A program made the position numbers and the translations under genes. The notes beneath the pieces were generated by a model, which worked only from the letters and a program-made list of their open reading frames with translations, did no database searches and had not been told where the DNA came from. This document shows, piece by piece, positions 19,859 to 28,182 of a DNA stretch of 64,000 bases; position 1 is the stretch's first letter; the number at the start of each line of letters is the position of its first letter. Source of the DNA: CAWBCR01 sp963787375 (GTDB lineage: Bacteria > Chloroflexota > Anaerolineae > Aggregatilineales > UBA3940); NCBI GenBank assembly GCA_963787375.1, contig CAWBCR010000022.1, forward strand, positions 1-64,000, in the 5' to 3' direction.

Positions 19859-19895
19859 CGACGGGCGTCCCACAATAAGACGCCCGTCGGTTTTT
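19859..19895 (+). terminator. Strong intrinsic terminator
   Basis: The perfect 11-base arms CGACGGGCGTC (19859-19869) and GACGCCCGTCG (19879-19889) have a nine-base loop and a GTTTTT tail. It closes the C39/TPR operon 37 bases after the stop. Confidence 0.92.
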
Positions 19896-19925
19896 AACGC
19901 GCCACTTCCAACAGGATAGGAATTT

Positions 19926-21527
19926 ATGAGCGAGATCGCCCTGTCTGCCAAGCAGGAGAACCGCACCGGTCGGGTCGCCCGCTCGACGCTGATCGTGATG
20001 GCGGGAGTTGCCGCGGCGACGGTCACCGGGCTGGTGAAGCAGCGCATCGTGGCAGTGAACTTTGGCACCAGCGCCGCGCTCGACGCGTTCACCGCCGCCA
20101 ACGGCATTCCGGAACTGCTGTTTACGATGCTGGCGGGCGGCGCGCTGGCTTTCGCGTTCATCCCCGTCTATACCGAATCTCTCGACAGAGACGACCCGCG
20201 CGGCGCGGACACGCTGATGAGCCAGGTGATCAACATCATCTTCCTGCTGACCGCAGCCGCATCGGCGCTAGTGGCCCTGTTCGCGCCGACGCTGGTCAGC
20301 GCGCCGTGGGGTGTGGGGCCGAACTTCCCACCCGAGGTGCAGCGGCTGACCGCCGACTTGATGCGGGTGCTGCTGTTTTCGACGGTGATCTTCGCGGTGA
20401 GCAGCATCGTGACCGGCACGCTGCACGCTCACCAGCACTTCCTGTTCCCGGCGCTGGCCCCGGTGATGTACAGCGGTGGGATCATCTTCGGGGCGCTAGT
20501 GCTTGCACCTCAGATGGGCATCTTTGGGCTGGCGTGGGGAGCGGTGATCGGCGCGGTGCTGCACTTGCTGGTTCAGGTGCCAGGGCTGATCCTGTTCAGG
20601 GCGCGTTGGCGGCTGGCGTTCGGCTGGAGCAGCCCGGCGCTGCGCCGCGTGGCGGTCCTGATGGCCCCGCGCGTGATTGACCTGCTAATGGCACGGGTCA
20701 GCATCGACTGGATCAACGCCAACCTGGGCTCCGGGTTGGGCGTGGGACGCGTGTCGTCACTGCGCTACGCCTACCAGCTCATGAACATGCCGTGGACGTT
20801 CATCGGCACCGCGATTGGCATCGCGGTATTTCCCACAATGGCCGAACTGGCGGCCCGTAAGGACATCAGCGCGCAGCGGCAGGCGTTAAGCGGATCGCTG
20901 CGGGCCATCCTGACGCTGACACTGCCGGCTGCGGCGGGCCTGATCGTACTGGGGCGGCCTATCATCCGGTTGCTGTTCGAGGGTGGCGAGTTCACTGCGC
21001 AAAGCACCGAGCTGGTTTTCTATGCGCTACAGTTCTACACGGTCGCGCTGATCAGCCAGTCGGTGCTGGAGGTGGTGGTCCGGGCCTATGCCGCCCAGCA
21101 GGATACTTACACTCCGCTGTACGTGTCGTTCTTCACCACGGCCTTGAACGTGGGGCTGGCGATCTGGCTGTCGCGCCCAGAGCGGCTGTCGCATGGGGGG
21201 CTGGCGCTGGCCAACGGCGTTGCGGTGGGGGTCGAGGCGCTGGCCGACATGGTGATCCTGCACATCCGGTGGGGCGGGGTCGACGCGCGGCGGATTCTGA
21301 CTGACACCGGTAAGGCGCTGCTGGCCGCCGCGCTGATGTCGGCGGCGGTGGTGGGGTTCAAACAGGTAGCGCACGTCGGGTCGCTGGTGACGCTGGTCGG
21401 CGGCGGCGCGATTGGCGTCGTGGTGTATTTCGGTGCGGCGCTGCTGCTGGGCATCAAAGAGGTGCGCACGCTGCCGCTGATGCTGCTGAAGCGCATCGGG
21501 CAGAGCGGTGAGGACGCCCAACCGTGA
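19926..21527 (+). CDS. murJ: Lipid II flippase MurJ
   Basis: This is a 533-residue MOP-superfamily protein with about 14 hydrophobic helices. MurJ signatures include the N-terminal VARSTLIVMAGVAAATVTG, AFTAANGIPELLFTMLAGGAL (the substrate-cavity helix) and FIPVYTE. MurJ moves lipid II to the outer face of the membrane for peptidoglycan synthesis. ATG 19926 follows AGGA. Its stop overlaps the next GTG by four bases, starting a compact run of genes to 24045. The uppP gene for lipid-carrier recycling is also in this window, at 43466. Confidence 0.88.
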   Translation: MSEIALSAKQENRTGRVARSTLIVMAGVAAATVTGLVKQRIVAVNFGTSAALDAFTAANGIPELLFTMLAGGALAFAFIPVYTESLDRDDPRGADTLMSQVINIIFLLTAAASALVALFAPTLVSAPWGVGPNFPPEVQRLTADLMRVLLFSTVIFAVSSIVTGTLHAHQHFLFPALAPVMYSGGIIFGALVLAPQMGIFGLAWGAVIGAVLHLLVQVPGLILFRARWRLAFGWSSPALRRVAVLMAPRVIDLLMARVSIDWINANLGSGLGVGRVSSLRYAYQLMNMPWTFIGTAIGIAVFPTMAELAARKDISAQRQALSGSLRAILTLTLPAAAGLIVLGRPIIRLLFEGGEFTAQSTELVFYALQFYTVALISQSVLEVVVRAYAAQQDTYTPLYVSFFTTALNVGLAIWLSRPERLSHGGLALANGVAVGVEALADMVILHIRWGGVDARRILTDTGKALLAAALMSAAVVGFKQVAHVGSLVTLVGGGAIGVVVYFGAALLLGIKEVRTLPLMLLKRIGQSGEDAQP

Positions 21528-21970
21528 GTTTCGGCTCGCTGGAGCGCTTCGCCGACGCGGTGAGAATCGCCACAGCTGGCCGCGTGAACTGCCGTGCGGT
21601 GCTGGCCTTAGATTTCGCGCCGGACAGCGCCGCCCTCCACATACTGGGGAACGTGCTGCCTGGCTTACAGGTGACGGTAGGCGATCCTGGCGTGCCGTCG
21701 CCGGGAGGGCCACCGCCCAATCTGATTGTGGTGCGCCACCCTGACGTGGCGCTTCGACGCGAAGCGTGGGACACTGGCCTTCACGCGGCGCTGGTCGATC
21801 TGTGCGAGGGAGGCATCTTCCTGGCGACGACCGACCTACTGCCCGACGCTGCGTTCATCGATGGGATCGCCCGGTCGACGGGTCTGCGAATGCGACCCGG
21901 AACCCCCTACTCTGTGGTGGCAGTCGCATTGGATGGTTCAGATCGTTATATTCTTATCTACGATAGGTGA
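21524..21970 (+). CDS. Short SAM-methyltransferase-like protein
   Basis: The 148-residue product starts at GTG 21524 within the murJ stop. It contains PNLIVVRHPDVALRREAWD and ALVDLCEGGIFLATTDLLPD, which resemble the strand 4/5 half of a class I methyltransferase (the D-xVRHPDV and LxPGG-xLLxTT pattern). The N-terminal glycine-rich SAM motif is absent or unrecognisable. It may be a degenerate methyltransferase used as a scaffold or a divergent enzyme. I assign no function. Co-translation with murJ is likely. Confidence 0.6.
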   Translation: MSFGSLERFADAVRIATAGRVNCRAVLALDFAPDSAALHILGNVLPGLQVTVGDPGVPSPGGPPPNLIVVRHPDVALRREAWDTGLHAALVDLCEGGIFLATTDLLPDAAFIDGIARSTGLRMRPGTPYSVVAVALDGSDRYILIYDR

Positions 21971-22034
21971 CCACACAGACTACGAGCCTGGTCGGCAACC
22001 AACACCGGTGAGTACCCGGATGGAGGGGGAACCA

Positions 22035-22535
22035 ATGCGCACTATGCTTCAAGTAGCGAACCAACGCAGCTACCCGATCGTCGCCGCGATTGTGTTCGTG
22101 CTGCTGGCGTGGCTGCTGGCCCGCAACGGCGTCACCGCTGTTGATGTCGTTATATTGGCCGTGTTCCTGGGTGGCGCGCTCGCCGTATGGTTTGCGCTGG
22201 TCAGCGCCCCATCAGAAGGAATGGACAGCGAGCAGGCGGTGCGCCATGCGTTGAGCAATGGCCAGACGCCCACTGTGATTGAGTTTTATTCACGCTACTG
22301 CATGGGCTGTATGGCCATGAAACCGGTGGTCGACCAACTGGAAAACGAGGCGGGCGACCGGCTCCGCATTGTCCGGCTTGACGTGCACAACGAGCCCGGC
22401 CAGTCGCTGATGGCGGAATACGGCGTCGCTTTCACGCCGACGTTTGTGCTGGTCGACCGGAATGGCAGCAAAGTGATGGAAAGCGTCGGCATGCTGGACC
22501 GCGACCGCGTGCTGCGCGAGCTGGAGAGTGTATGA
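22035..22535 (+). CDS. Membrane-anchored thioredoxin-like protein
   Basis: The 166 residues begin with two hydrophobic helices (about 13-29 and 36-55), followed by a thioredoxin fold with active site CMGC (89-92) in FYSRYCMGCMAMKP and the cis-Pro region FTPTFVLVDRNG. Two helices ending in the cytoplasm would place the thiols inside; a single anchor would place them outside. GGAGG sits nine bases before ATG 22035, so the longer upstream open frame is not used. The stop overlaps the next ATG (ATGA). Confidence 0.82.
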   Translation: MRTMLQVANQRSYPIVAAIVFVLLAWLLARNGVTAVDVVILAVFLGGALAVWFALVSAPSEGMDSEQAVRHALSNGQTPTVIEFYSRYCMGCMAMKPVVDQLENEAGDRLRIVRLDVHNEPGQSLMAEYGVAFTPTFVLVDRNGSKVMESVGMLDRDRVLRELESV

Positions 22536-23125
22536 TCCGGCGGCTGTTCTTCGGGTGGCGCTACCTGACCGGCCAGACGCCGTGGGATACCGGCATCACG
22601 CCGCCCGAGATCGTCAGATTGATTGAAGATGAGAATCTGCCAGCAGGCCGGGCAATTGACCTGGGCTGCGGAACGGGCACAAACGTCATCTACCTGGCGA
22701 AACACGGCTGGCAAGCAACCGGCATCGACTTCGTCGCCAGCGCGATCAGCGAGGCGCAGCGCAAGGCACGCCGGGAAGGCGTTGCGGCAGCCACGCAGTT
22801 CATCAGTGGCGACGTGTCGCGGCTGGACGAGATGGAGTTGGACGGACCGTTTGACCTTGCGGTGGACATCGGCTGTGGGCACGGCCTGCTGCCGCAGGAT
22901 CAGCAGCGCTACGCCCGCGCGCTGGGCACAATCATGCGGCCCGGCGGCGTGTTGATGGCCTACATGTTCCGCCCGACCCCGCAATGGCCGCGCGGCCTCG
23001 CGCCAGAAGCCGTAGAGGCGCTGTTCGTGCCAGCCTTCCGGCTGGTGTGGAGCAATCTGGGGACCGATCGGTCGGCGGATCAGGGGTCGGCGTGGTATCG
23101 CTTCGAGCGGGTTGAGGCGACCTGA
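22532..23125 (+). CDS. Class I SAM-dependent methyltransferase
   Basis: The 197-residue protein has motif I AIDLGCGTGTNVIYLAKHG, motif post-I GIDFVASAISEAQ and a motif II-like FDLAVDIGCGHGL. The order WDTGITPPEIVRLIE at the N terminus resembles the thiopurine/tellurite-resistance TehB-like group. The acceptor is unknown. It overlaps the thioredoxin gene by four bases and is followed two bases later by the phosphatase-like gene. Confidence 0.8.
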   Translation: MIRRLFFGWRYLTGQTPWDTGITPPEIVRLIEDENLPAGRAIDLGCGTGTNVIYLAKHGWQATGIDFVASAISEAQRKARREGVAAATQFISGDVSRLDEMELDGPFDLAVDIGCGHGLLPQDQQRYARALGTIMRPGGVLMAYMFRPTPQWPRGLAPEAVEALFVPAFRLVWSNLGTDRSADQGSAWYRFERVEAT

Positions 23126-23127
23126 TA

Positions 23128-24045
23128 ATGCGCGTTCTGTTCCTGTTTCTTGATGGCGTCGGGCTGGGCGACGACGATCCGCTGCACAACGCCTTTGCAA
23201 CCGCGTATCTGCCGGCGCTGACCGGCTTCACACATGGGGCGCGCTGGCTGCGCGGCCTGGAGCGCTCGGCAAACGGGCGCGGCACGTTCATTCCCACCGA
23301 CGCCTGCCTGGGCGTGAGCGGCAGACCGCAAAGCGCCAGCGGTCAGGCAGCGATTATGACCGGCCTCAACGTGCCGCGCATCATCGGGCGACACTATGGG
23401 CCCAAGCCCAACCCGGTTATCGCCGGGATCATCACGCGCGGCAGCATCGTCAAAACGATGGCGGAACACGGCCTCACAGTTGGATTTGTCAACGCCTTCC
23501 CACCCGACTTCTTCAAGGCGGTCAACCGCGGCAAACGGCTGCTGTCATCTAATCAGCTTGCGCTGGAGGTAGGCGGTGTCAGGCTTTCTGGCGCAGACGA
23601 GATACTCAGCGGGCAGGCCATGTCGGCAGACTTCACCGGGCAGGGCTGGCGCAGTGATCTGGGCTTCGCCGCCGCGCCGGTCATGACGCCGCAAGAAGCG
23701 GGTCGCAAGCTGGCCACCCTTGCGCAAGCCCATGATTTTACCTTCTTCGATCACTGGGTAACGGATTACGTCGGCCACCGGGGCACACTTCAGGACGCCG
23801 TCTATCGCCTGGAGGTGCTTGATGGCGTGATAGCCGGGCTGCTGGAGGCATGGGACGACAGCCAGGGGCTAATCGTGATGACCAGTGACCACGGGAACAT
23901 CGAGGACCTTGGTAAGCGGGGCCATACCACCAATTCCGTCCCAACGCTGGTCATCGGCAGCGGCCACACGGCATTCGCCGAGGGGCTGACCAGCCTCGTA
24001 GACCTCGCACCGCGTGTGCTCGCCGTGCTCGGTATCACACATTAG
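23128..24045 (+). CDS. Alkaline-phosphatase-superfamily metalloenzyme
   Basis: The 305-residue protein has the two-metal layout of the phosphoglycerate mutase/phosphopentomutase/alkaline phosphatase superfamily: LFLDGVGLGDDDP at the N terminus, the nucleophile segment QSASGQAAIMTG, FDHWVTDYVGHRG and VMTSDHGNIEDLGKRGHT. It is smaller than iPGM (about 510) and close to stand-alone metalloenzyme proteins of unknown substrate. ATG 23128 lies two bases after the previous stop. No signal peptide is present. Confidence 0.78.
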   Translation: MRVLFLFLDGVGLGDDDPLHNAFATAYLPALTGFTHGARWLRGLERSANGRGTFIPTDACLGVSGRPQSASGQAAIMTGLNVPRIIGRHYGPKPNPVIAGIITRGSIVKTMAEHGLTVGFVNAFPPDFFKAVNRGKRLLSSNQLALEVGGVRLSGADEILSGQAMSADFTGQGWRSDLGFAAAPVMTPQEAGRKLATLAQAHDFTFFDHWVTDYVGHRGTLQDAVYRLEVLDGVIAGLLEAWDDSQGLIVMTSDHGNIEDLGKRGHTTNSVPTLVIGSGHTAFAEGLTSLVDLAPRVLAVLGITH

Positions 24046-24139
24046 CCCCATCAGATCACTGGCCCTTTCCCGAAAATCGCCTTACACTTGAATCGAACCG
24101 TCCTGCAAGCCGAGTGCTGCTGGTAAAGGCAGGTTTGAC

Positions 24140-24742
24140 ATGGAGAGTAGACGGATCAACCACCTGACAGCCGATGAGCGGCGCACACTGCTCAAACTGG
24201 CGCGCGACTCAATCGTCGCGGCGGCGGCGGGCAGTAGCCTGCCGCATGCCGATCTGGAGGCCTATACGCCTGCGCTTCGCGAGAACGGCGCGTGCTTTGT
24301 GACGCTGACCGCCGGGGAGCGGCTGCGCGGCTGCACTGGCATTCTCGTCGCGCAGGGCCCGCTTGTTCAGGAGGTCATCAGGACGGCGGCGCAGACCGCG
24401 CTCAGCGATCCGCGCTTCGCACCGGTCACCCCACGCGAGGTACCAGGGTTGAGCATCGAGATCTCAGTGCTGACACCTCCACAGCCGCTGGTATTCTTTC
24501 AGCCAGAGGAACTACCAAAACTGCTGCGTCCAGGCGTCGACGGCGTTACCCTTAGCCGGGGGATGTACCGCGCGACGTTCCTGCCGCAGGTGTGGGACCA
24601 AGAGCCGGATCCGGTCCAGTTCCTCGATAGGTTGTGTATAAAGATGGAGCTTTCCGCCGGTTCCTGGCGGCAGCCGGGATGGCGTGTCGACACCTACCAG
24701 GTTGAGGAGTTCTCGGAAGACGAACTGGCGGAAGCGCGGTAA
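24140..24742 (+). CDS. AMMECR1-domain protein (AmmeMemoRadiSam system protein A)
   Basis: The 200-residue AMMECR1 domain has the signature LRGCTGILVAQGPLVQEV and SDPRFAPVTPREVPGLSIEISVLTPP, plus GVTLSRGMYRATFLPQVWD. Its biochemical function is unknown. In many bacteria it is encoded with Memo and a radical SAM protein, and neither is seen in this window. ATG 24140 follows AGGCAGGTTTGAC. The gene is followed by a hairpin overlapping its stop. Confidence 0.85.
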   Translation: MESRRINHLTADERRTLLKLARDSIVAAAAGSSLPHADLEAYTPALRENGACFVTLTAGERLRGCTGILVAQGPLVQEVIRTAAQTALSDPRFAPVTPREVPGLSIEISVLTPPQPLVFFQPEELPKLLRPGVDGVTLSRGMYRATFLPQVWDQEPDPVQFLDRLCIKMELSAGSWRQPGWRVDTYQVEEFSEDELAEAR

Positions 24743-24755
24743 CGCCTCCGCCAGT
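24724..24755. terminator. Hairpin at the convergent end of the AMMECR1 and lipoprotein genes
   Basis: The nine-base arms ACTGGCGGA (24724-24732) and TCCGCCAGT (24747-24755) overlap the stop codon of the AMMECR1 gene and lie 28 bases from the lipoprotein stop. There is no T-run, so termination is an inference from position. Confidence 0.45.
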
Positions 24756-24782
24756 CTAGTCGTGAGCTGATCGGCCCCAGTT

Positions 24783-25586
24783 TTACGGCGTTGCAGTAGG
24801 GCCCGGTGTTTCGGTTGGCCCAGGGGTAGCTGTCGGCTGCGGAATTGACGTCTGCGCCCCAATAAACGCCCCGCTCGACACGTCAGCGTTGGGTGAGTAG
24901 ACCAGCCGGCTTTGCTCGTCGAATATCAGCCGCTCGCCGCCCAGCCCCAGCAGCGTGTGCAGGCCGGGTCGCGGATTGAACACGCCGTTCTTGTCGAGAA
25001 ACCCACCTGGGTCATAGCGGTAGTCCGCCGTGTACTGGACTTCATCTGCCGTCGCCCAGCCCAGGCGCGCCCGCTGATCCGGCGTGAGCTTGTCGCGCCA
25101 CACCTTGCCAAAGCCCCGAACCGGCTGCTGCAGGCCGGGTAGCGTTGGGTCCATCGACGGATCAGAGACGATGTCGGTCCCCTGCTGCCAATCGTCGACG
25201 AAGGTCATCCAGTCGCCTACCCGCCGGTCGCGGTCGAAGATTGCTACCCATATCTCGCCTGAGCCAGTCTCGTAGGTATGTGTGGTTTTGCAGCGCTCGT
25301 CGTTGGTCCCGCCGATCCAAAACATGTAGCCGCGCTCGAAGGTTTGCTCGACGACCTGACCCTTGCACAGGAACGGCTGTTCAATCGTAACCGGCTGGTC
25401 CTGCGGTGCGGGTGTGTCCTGCGTGTTCTGTGCAGATGGCTGGCCCGTAGGTGTATCGGTGACAACCACGTAGACCGGCGTCTGCGTCGGAGTGCCGCTG
25501 GCGGTCGTCGCACCTCCACAGCCGGCCAGCAGCGCTAGCAGGGCAGCAGCCGTCACGGCCTGTACGAAACTTCTTGAAAGCTGCAT
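24783..25586 (-). CDS. Secreted lipoprotein of unknown function
   Basis: The 267-residue protein has a lipoprotein signal ending in the lipobox LLAGC (Cys about 22). A Thr/Pro/Gln-rich linker, a compact domain (about 65-240; segments YMFWIGGTNDE, EIWVAIFDRD, GFGKVWRDKL) and a Pro/Thr tail follow. The WRDKL and MFW phrases recur in secreted Chloroflexota proteins with low-complexity linkers, but I know no function. The start ATG is at 25586. Confidence 0.7.
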   Translation of the reverse strand: MQLSRSFVQAVTAAALLALLAGCGGATTASGTPTQTPVYVVVTDTPTGQPSAQNTQDTPAPQDQPVTIEQPFLCKGQVVEQTFERGYMFWIGGTNDERCKTTHTYETGSGEIWVAIFDRDRRVGDWMTFVDDWQQGTDIVSDPSMDPTLPGLQQPVRGFGKVWRDKLTPDQRARLGWATADEVQYTADYRYDPGGFLDKNGVFNPRPGLHTLLGLGGERLIFDEQSRLVYSPNADVSSGAFIGAQTSIPQPTATPGPTETPGPTATP

Positions 25587-25937
25587 GAGAATCCTCTTTC
25601 CGTGTTAGATTCCGGATTCGCTACCATTTCATGTATACGCACATGCGAGCCGATTGTAGCATCCCACGTGCAAGGGCTGCCACTGTCATGACAAACCTGT
25701 GTCTGCAGTGTCAGGAAGCTGTAAGGATAGCGGCGGCAGGTCGACTGCAACACGCGGAAGCCCGTTTCTGTGTCTTGCACCCGCCAGCGTGTGCCGCTAA
25801 ACTTGAATTGACCTGCCAATCGGCTTTCGTTCGCCGGAGCGGGGGAGGCCTGTGTCAGCCGTCTATTGGAGGCAAATACAGACAGGCTGCCAGTTCCGCC
25901 CCGGCCGACATGATCACTTCTGGCCGAGATCAATCAC
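25587..25937. other. Intergenic region between the lipoprotein and homoserine kinase genes
   Basis: These 351 bases have no credible gene. The short open frames on both strands here have no homology-like content. There is a CGGCC-15 bases-GGCCG inverted repeat just before the thrB start (about 25900-25925), which could be regulatory. I see no convincing -35/-10 pair. Confidence 0.4.
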
Positions 25938-26957
25938 ATGGCTACCGTAAGCGTGACCGTTCCAGCGACCAGTAGCAACCTGGGGCCGGGCTTTGACAGC
26001 ATGGCTCTGGCCCTGGGCCTTCACAACATTGTCGAGCTGAGCGACACAGAGGCCGGCCTGTCTGTCGAGGTTGCCGGTGAGGGCGCAAACCGCCTGCCGC
26101 ACGACGCAGGCAACCTGGCTGTGCGGGCCGCGGCTGCGATCTTCCGTCGGGCTGGGCTGGCTCCCGGCGGGCTGGCCGTGCATATCGAGAGCAATATCCC
26201 GCCCGGCGTAGGGTTGGGCAGCAGCGCCACGGCACTGGTGGGCGGGGCAATGGCAGCCAACGTCCTGATCGGCTGCCCGCTCAGCCGCGATGAGGTGCTG
26301 CGCGCGGCGATCCAGATCGAGGGACACCCAGAAGCGGCAACAGCGGCGCTATTCGGCGGGCTGGTGATCAGCAGCAGCGACGGCGGCGACCTGGTCTATA
26401 CAGGTGTCCCAATTGCGGCGCTGCACGTCGCCATCGCAGTCCCGGCGACAGAGATCGACGGGTCGCGAGCCAGCCTGCCGCAGGAGGTGCTGCTGACCGA
26501 CGCCGCGCTGAACATCGGGCGGGCGGCGCTGGTGGTGCAGGCGCTGAGCCGTGGCGATTACGATCTGCTCGAACGCGCCATGCACGACTGCCTCCACGAG
26601 CCCGCCCGCAGCCGCCAGATTCCCGGTTATGGGCACGCGGTCGAGGCCGCACGGCGCTACGGCGCGAAGGCAGTCGCGATCAGCGGAGCCGGGCCAGCGC
26701 TGATCGCGTTTGCGCCTGACAACCACGAGCAGATCGCCGAGGCGATGGCACGGGCTCTGCACGATGCAGGCGGTGGCGACGTGCGCACCTGGGTGCTGGC
26801 CCACGACACACAGGGCATCAGCATCAGCGAAAGCGGGACGCAGGTCACGCAAGGCGACCGGCCCATCCCGGCCAGCGGCCAGCCCGCGCCGCCGCCTGAC
26901 TGCCATCAGCGACATCCTGTTCGCCAACCCTATCCCGACCTCCAGCGCAGCCTTTGA
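25938..26957 (+). CDS. thrB: Homoserine kinase
   Basis: This GHMP-family kinase has N-terminal VPATSSNLGPGFDSMALAL, the ATP-binding PPGVGLGSSATALVGG and the C-terminal ISGAGPALIAFAP, all in family order. It phosphorylates homoserine in threonine synthesis. The 339 residues exceed the usual 300-320: the last 35 or so after GISIS are Pro/Gln-rich and may be an unusual tail or the result of a late frame error. No clear ribosome site precedes ATG 25938. No other threonine gene is adjacent. Confidence 0.82.
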   Translation: MATVSVTVPATSSNLGPGFDSMALALGLHNIVELSDTEAGLSVEVAGEGANRLPHDAGNLAVRAAAAIFRRAGLAPGGLAVHIESNIPPGVGLGSSATALVGGAMAANVLIGCPLSRDEVLRAAIQIEGHPEAATAALFGGLVISSSDGGDLVYTGVPIAALHVAIAVPATEIDGSRASLPQEVLLTDAALNIGRAALVVQALSRGDYDLLERAMHDCLHEPARSRQIPGYGHAVEAARRYGAKAVAISGAGPALIAFAPDNHEQIAEAMARALHDAGGGDVRTWVLAHDTQGISISESGTQVTQGDRPIPASGQPAPPPDCHQRHPVRQPYPDLQRSL

Positions 26958-26993
26958 CCGCTGCCCCACCCACCCTTGAAGGAGAACCCACTC

Positions 26994-27638
26994 ATGAAGC
27001 TGTATCTCGACTCGGCGGATCTCGACGATGTGCGGCGCGCAATGGCGCTCGGCTTCGTGGACGGCGTGACGACGAACCCGTCGCTGATCGCCAGAACCGG
27101 GCGGCCGGGGCTTGGCGTGCTGCGCGACATCCTCGGCATGACGGGTGGCCCAGTATGGTACCAGGTCACGGCTGACAGCGTCGAGGGGCGCGAGGCGCAG
27201 GCACACGAGGCTGCCGCGCTGGAGCGCGACCGCGTGCAGGTCAAGATCCCGGCGACAACCGAAAACTTCACGCTGGCGTCGCGGCTGGTGAAACAGGGGC
27301 TTCACTGCACGCTCACTGCCGTAGCCAGCCCTGCGCAAGCGTACCTCGCCGCGCTCGTCGGCGCATCGTACATCGCGCCCTACGTCAACCGTCTGACCCG
27401 CCAGCTTGGCGACGGCATCGCCGTGCTGCGCGACTGTGCAGCTATCGTCAGCGGCTCGCAGACACAGGTGCTGGCCGCCAGCCTGAAATCGGTCGACGAG
27501 GTCGTCGCCGCGGTGCTGAACGGGGCGCAGAACATCACGATACCGCTCGACATGATCCTCGCGCTGGGTAACCACCCGCTGTCGCAGCAGGCCATCGACG
27601 ATTTTGACGCGGCGTTGAAGGCGGTGAACCTGCCATGA
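26994..27638 (+). CDS. Transaldolase/fructose-6-phosphate aldolase family protein
   Basis: The 214-residue small-type transaldolase starts LYLDSADLDDVRRA and has GVTTNPSLI, the Schiff-base Lys in VQVKIPATTE, NCTLT-like HCTLTAVASPAQA and APYVNRL. The length matches the TalC/FSA subgroup (about 215-220). It either transfers dihydroxyacetone in the pentose phosphate pathway or cleaves fructose 6-phosphate; sequence does not decide. GAAGGAG precedes ATG 26994. The stop overlaps the next ATG. Confidence 0.85.
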   Translation: MKLYLDSADLDDVRRAMALGFVDGVTTNPSLIARTGRPGLGVLRDILGMTGGPVWYQVTADSVEGREAQAHEAAALERDRVQVKIPATTENFTLASRLVKQGLHCTLTAVASPAQAYLAALVGASYIAPYVNRLTRQLGDGIAVLRDCAAIVSGSQTQVLAASLKSVDEVVAAVLNGAQNITIPLDMILALGNHPLSQQAIDDFDAALKAVNLP

Positions 27639-28162
27639 TCGCGCAGCTTGAGCATCCGCTGCCTTTTCTGGATAGCGGCCTGACACAGATCGCCATCCTG
27701 GTCGAAGACCTTGACCGGACCGTTGAAGCCTATTGGAGGCTGTTCCACATCGGGCCGTGGCACTTCTACACTTATCAGAAGCCGCTGGTCAGCCAGATGA
27801 CCTACCGCGGCAGGCCCGCCGATTACCGGATGCGCCTCGCGCTGTCGTACTTCGGGCCAACGCGTATCGAGCTGATCCAGCCGCTGCAAGGCCCGTCGAT
27901 CTACGATGAGTTCATCGCAAAGCACGGCTACGGCGTGCAGCACTTCGGATTGGTGGTCAACGACATGCAGGCCGCCCTGGCGCAGGCGCGCGCCGCCGGG
28001 CTCGATGTGATCATGGATGGCTCCGGTTTTGGCGCGGACGGCGACGGCTGCTATGCCTACCTTAACACCGAGGGCCTGCTGGGTATCACGCTGGAGCTGA
28101 TCGAGCGCCCGAAGCGGCGGGTGCCCCCGGAGAAGATCTATCCGCCGCAGGACGGCGACTGA
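27635..28162 (+). CDS. VOC-family (glyoxalase/epimerase-like) protein
   Basis: The 175-residue protein has two beta-alpha-beta-beta-beta modules, opening with QIAILVEDLDRTVEAYWRLF and with GVQHFGLVVNDMQAALAQ in the second. The pattern is nearest to methylmalonyl-CoA epimerase-like and 4-hydroxyphenylpyruvate dioxygenase-like VOC proteins, but metal ligands cannot be assigned firmly beyond His in QHFG and Glu in LELIERP. It is translationally coupled to the transaldolase (ATGA). Confidence 0.75.
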   Translation: MIAQLEHPLPFLDSGLTQIAILVEDLDRTVEAYWRLFHIGPWHFYTYQKPLVSQMTYRGRPADYRMRLALSYFGPTRIELIQPLQGPSIYDEFIAKHGYGVQHFGLVVNDMQAALAQARAAGLDVIMDGSGFGADGDGCYAYLNTEGLLGITLELIERPKRRVPPEKIYPPQDGD

Positions 28163-28182
28163 CGACCCCGCAGGAGCGCGAC

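Noticed and set aside
26349..27686. 445-codon open frame antisense to thrB and the transaldolase
   Set aside because: It is an Arg/His/Gln-rich shadow frame. Both plus-strand genes are strongly conserved and fill the region.
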